This document shows positions 63,745 to 64,000 of a stretch of 64,000 bases of DNA, piece by piece (the first letter of the stretch is position 1; each line of letters opens with the position of its first letter). Made by a program: the position numbers and the translations under genes. Source of the DNA: Dugong dugon (taxonomy: Eukaryota; Chordata; Mammalia; Sirenia; Dugongidae); the NCBI GenBank assembly GCA_030035585.1, contig CM057460.1, positions 219,935,711-219,999,710 on the forward strand. The letters run 5' to 3'. The notes beneath the pieces are model-generated. The model was not told the origin of the DNA and searched no databases. It saw only the letters and a list, made by a program, of their open reading frames with translations.

Positions 63745-64000
63745 TCCTAGGTTCTGCCTGTGAGCTGAAATTCTTTGTCCTCAGATTGAAGAACTCCCTT
63801 TAATAATTCTTGTAAGTTTGGTTTAACTTTTACATATTCCCTTAATTTCTGTTTATGTGGAAATGACCTAATTTCACCATCAAATTTGAACAAGAGTTTT
63901 GCACAACTTTTTCTTTCAAGATTTTATATATGTCATCCCATTGCCTTCTTGCCTGCATGGTTTCTGCTGAATAATCTGAGCTTAGTCGTATTGTTTCTCC
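63745..64000 (-). pseudogene. L1-E ORF1, C-terminal end only
   Basis: The complement of 63790-64000 matches the L1-A ORF1 C-terminal domain (CCATTGCCTTCTTGCCTGCA and TTCTGTTTATGTGGAAATGA as seen on the plus strand). The frame appears to end at about 63747 with a few extra residues compared with L1-A. The N-terminal coiled coil and RRM start lie beyond the window, so intactness cannot be judged. Confidence 0.75.

Overview
This window is repeat-dense, gene-free placental-mammal DNA. Its repeats point to an afrotherian host, most likely a paenungulate such as elephant. The evidence is many copies of the tRNA-headed Afrotheria SINE (AfroSINE), several BovB-like RTE LINE copies ending in the same CAACAAC tail, and long L1 elements, on a background of pan-mammalian fossils (L2, MIR, MLT1, MLT2, MER20, Charlie). 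The exact species cannot be fixed by reading alone. I found no host protein-coding exon, rRNA, functional tRNA or CRISPR array. All long reading frames belong to decayed retroelements or are their antisense shadows.

Layout. 1-6300: a TG-rich simple repeat, a tRNA-Gly-headed SINE with a clear target-site duplication (TSD), a 53-bp minisatellite, an antisense RTE LINE and two AfroSINEs. 6360-11593: two solo LTRs of one MaLR-like family, an old L1 scrap, an AfroSINE, a hAT-like miniature inverted-repeat element and an RTE deletion derivative. 11594-24213: an antisense, near-full-length L1 (L1-A; 5'UTR, ORF1, ORF2, 3'UTR) split by a younger 5 kb L1 (L1-B) with a readable TSD. 25078-31262: a sense 5'-truncated L1 (L1-C), an old L1M fragment, and a three-deep nest in which a Charlie transposon holds an L1 3'UTR that holds an RTE. 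31263-42760: SINEs, L2, MIR, an MLT1 LTR, a 21-bp minisatellite and the quietest DNA of the window. 43407-49305: an antisense RTE, a retrocopy tail and the antisense L1-D. 49306-52671: the ruined antisense pol region of an ERVL provirus, carrying an LTR, a MER20 and a SINE. 54837-56668: an MLT2 LTR with 5-bp TSD split by another LTR, then an RTE 3' end. 56825-64000: an older L1 (L1-F) interrupted by L1-E, which runs off the right edge.

How the parts relate. The RTE LINE is the probable enzyme source for the AfroSINEs, the tRNA-Gly SINEs and the RTE deletion derivatives, since all share its 3' tail. L1-B, L1-D and L1-E are close relatives; D and E share two frame-breaking indels relative to B. 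The nestings give relative ages (L1-A before L1-B; MLT2 before its inner LTR; ERVL before MER20, LTR and SINE). The most useful observations are these nests, the hAT-like miniature element, the tRNA-Gly/RTE chimeric SINE, the two minisatellites, the shared L1 indels and an unplaced retrocopy tail. I did not find a convincing new biological system. All boundaries were read by eye and may be off by several to tens of bases.
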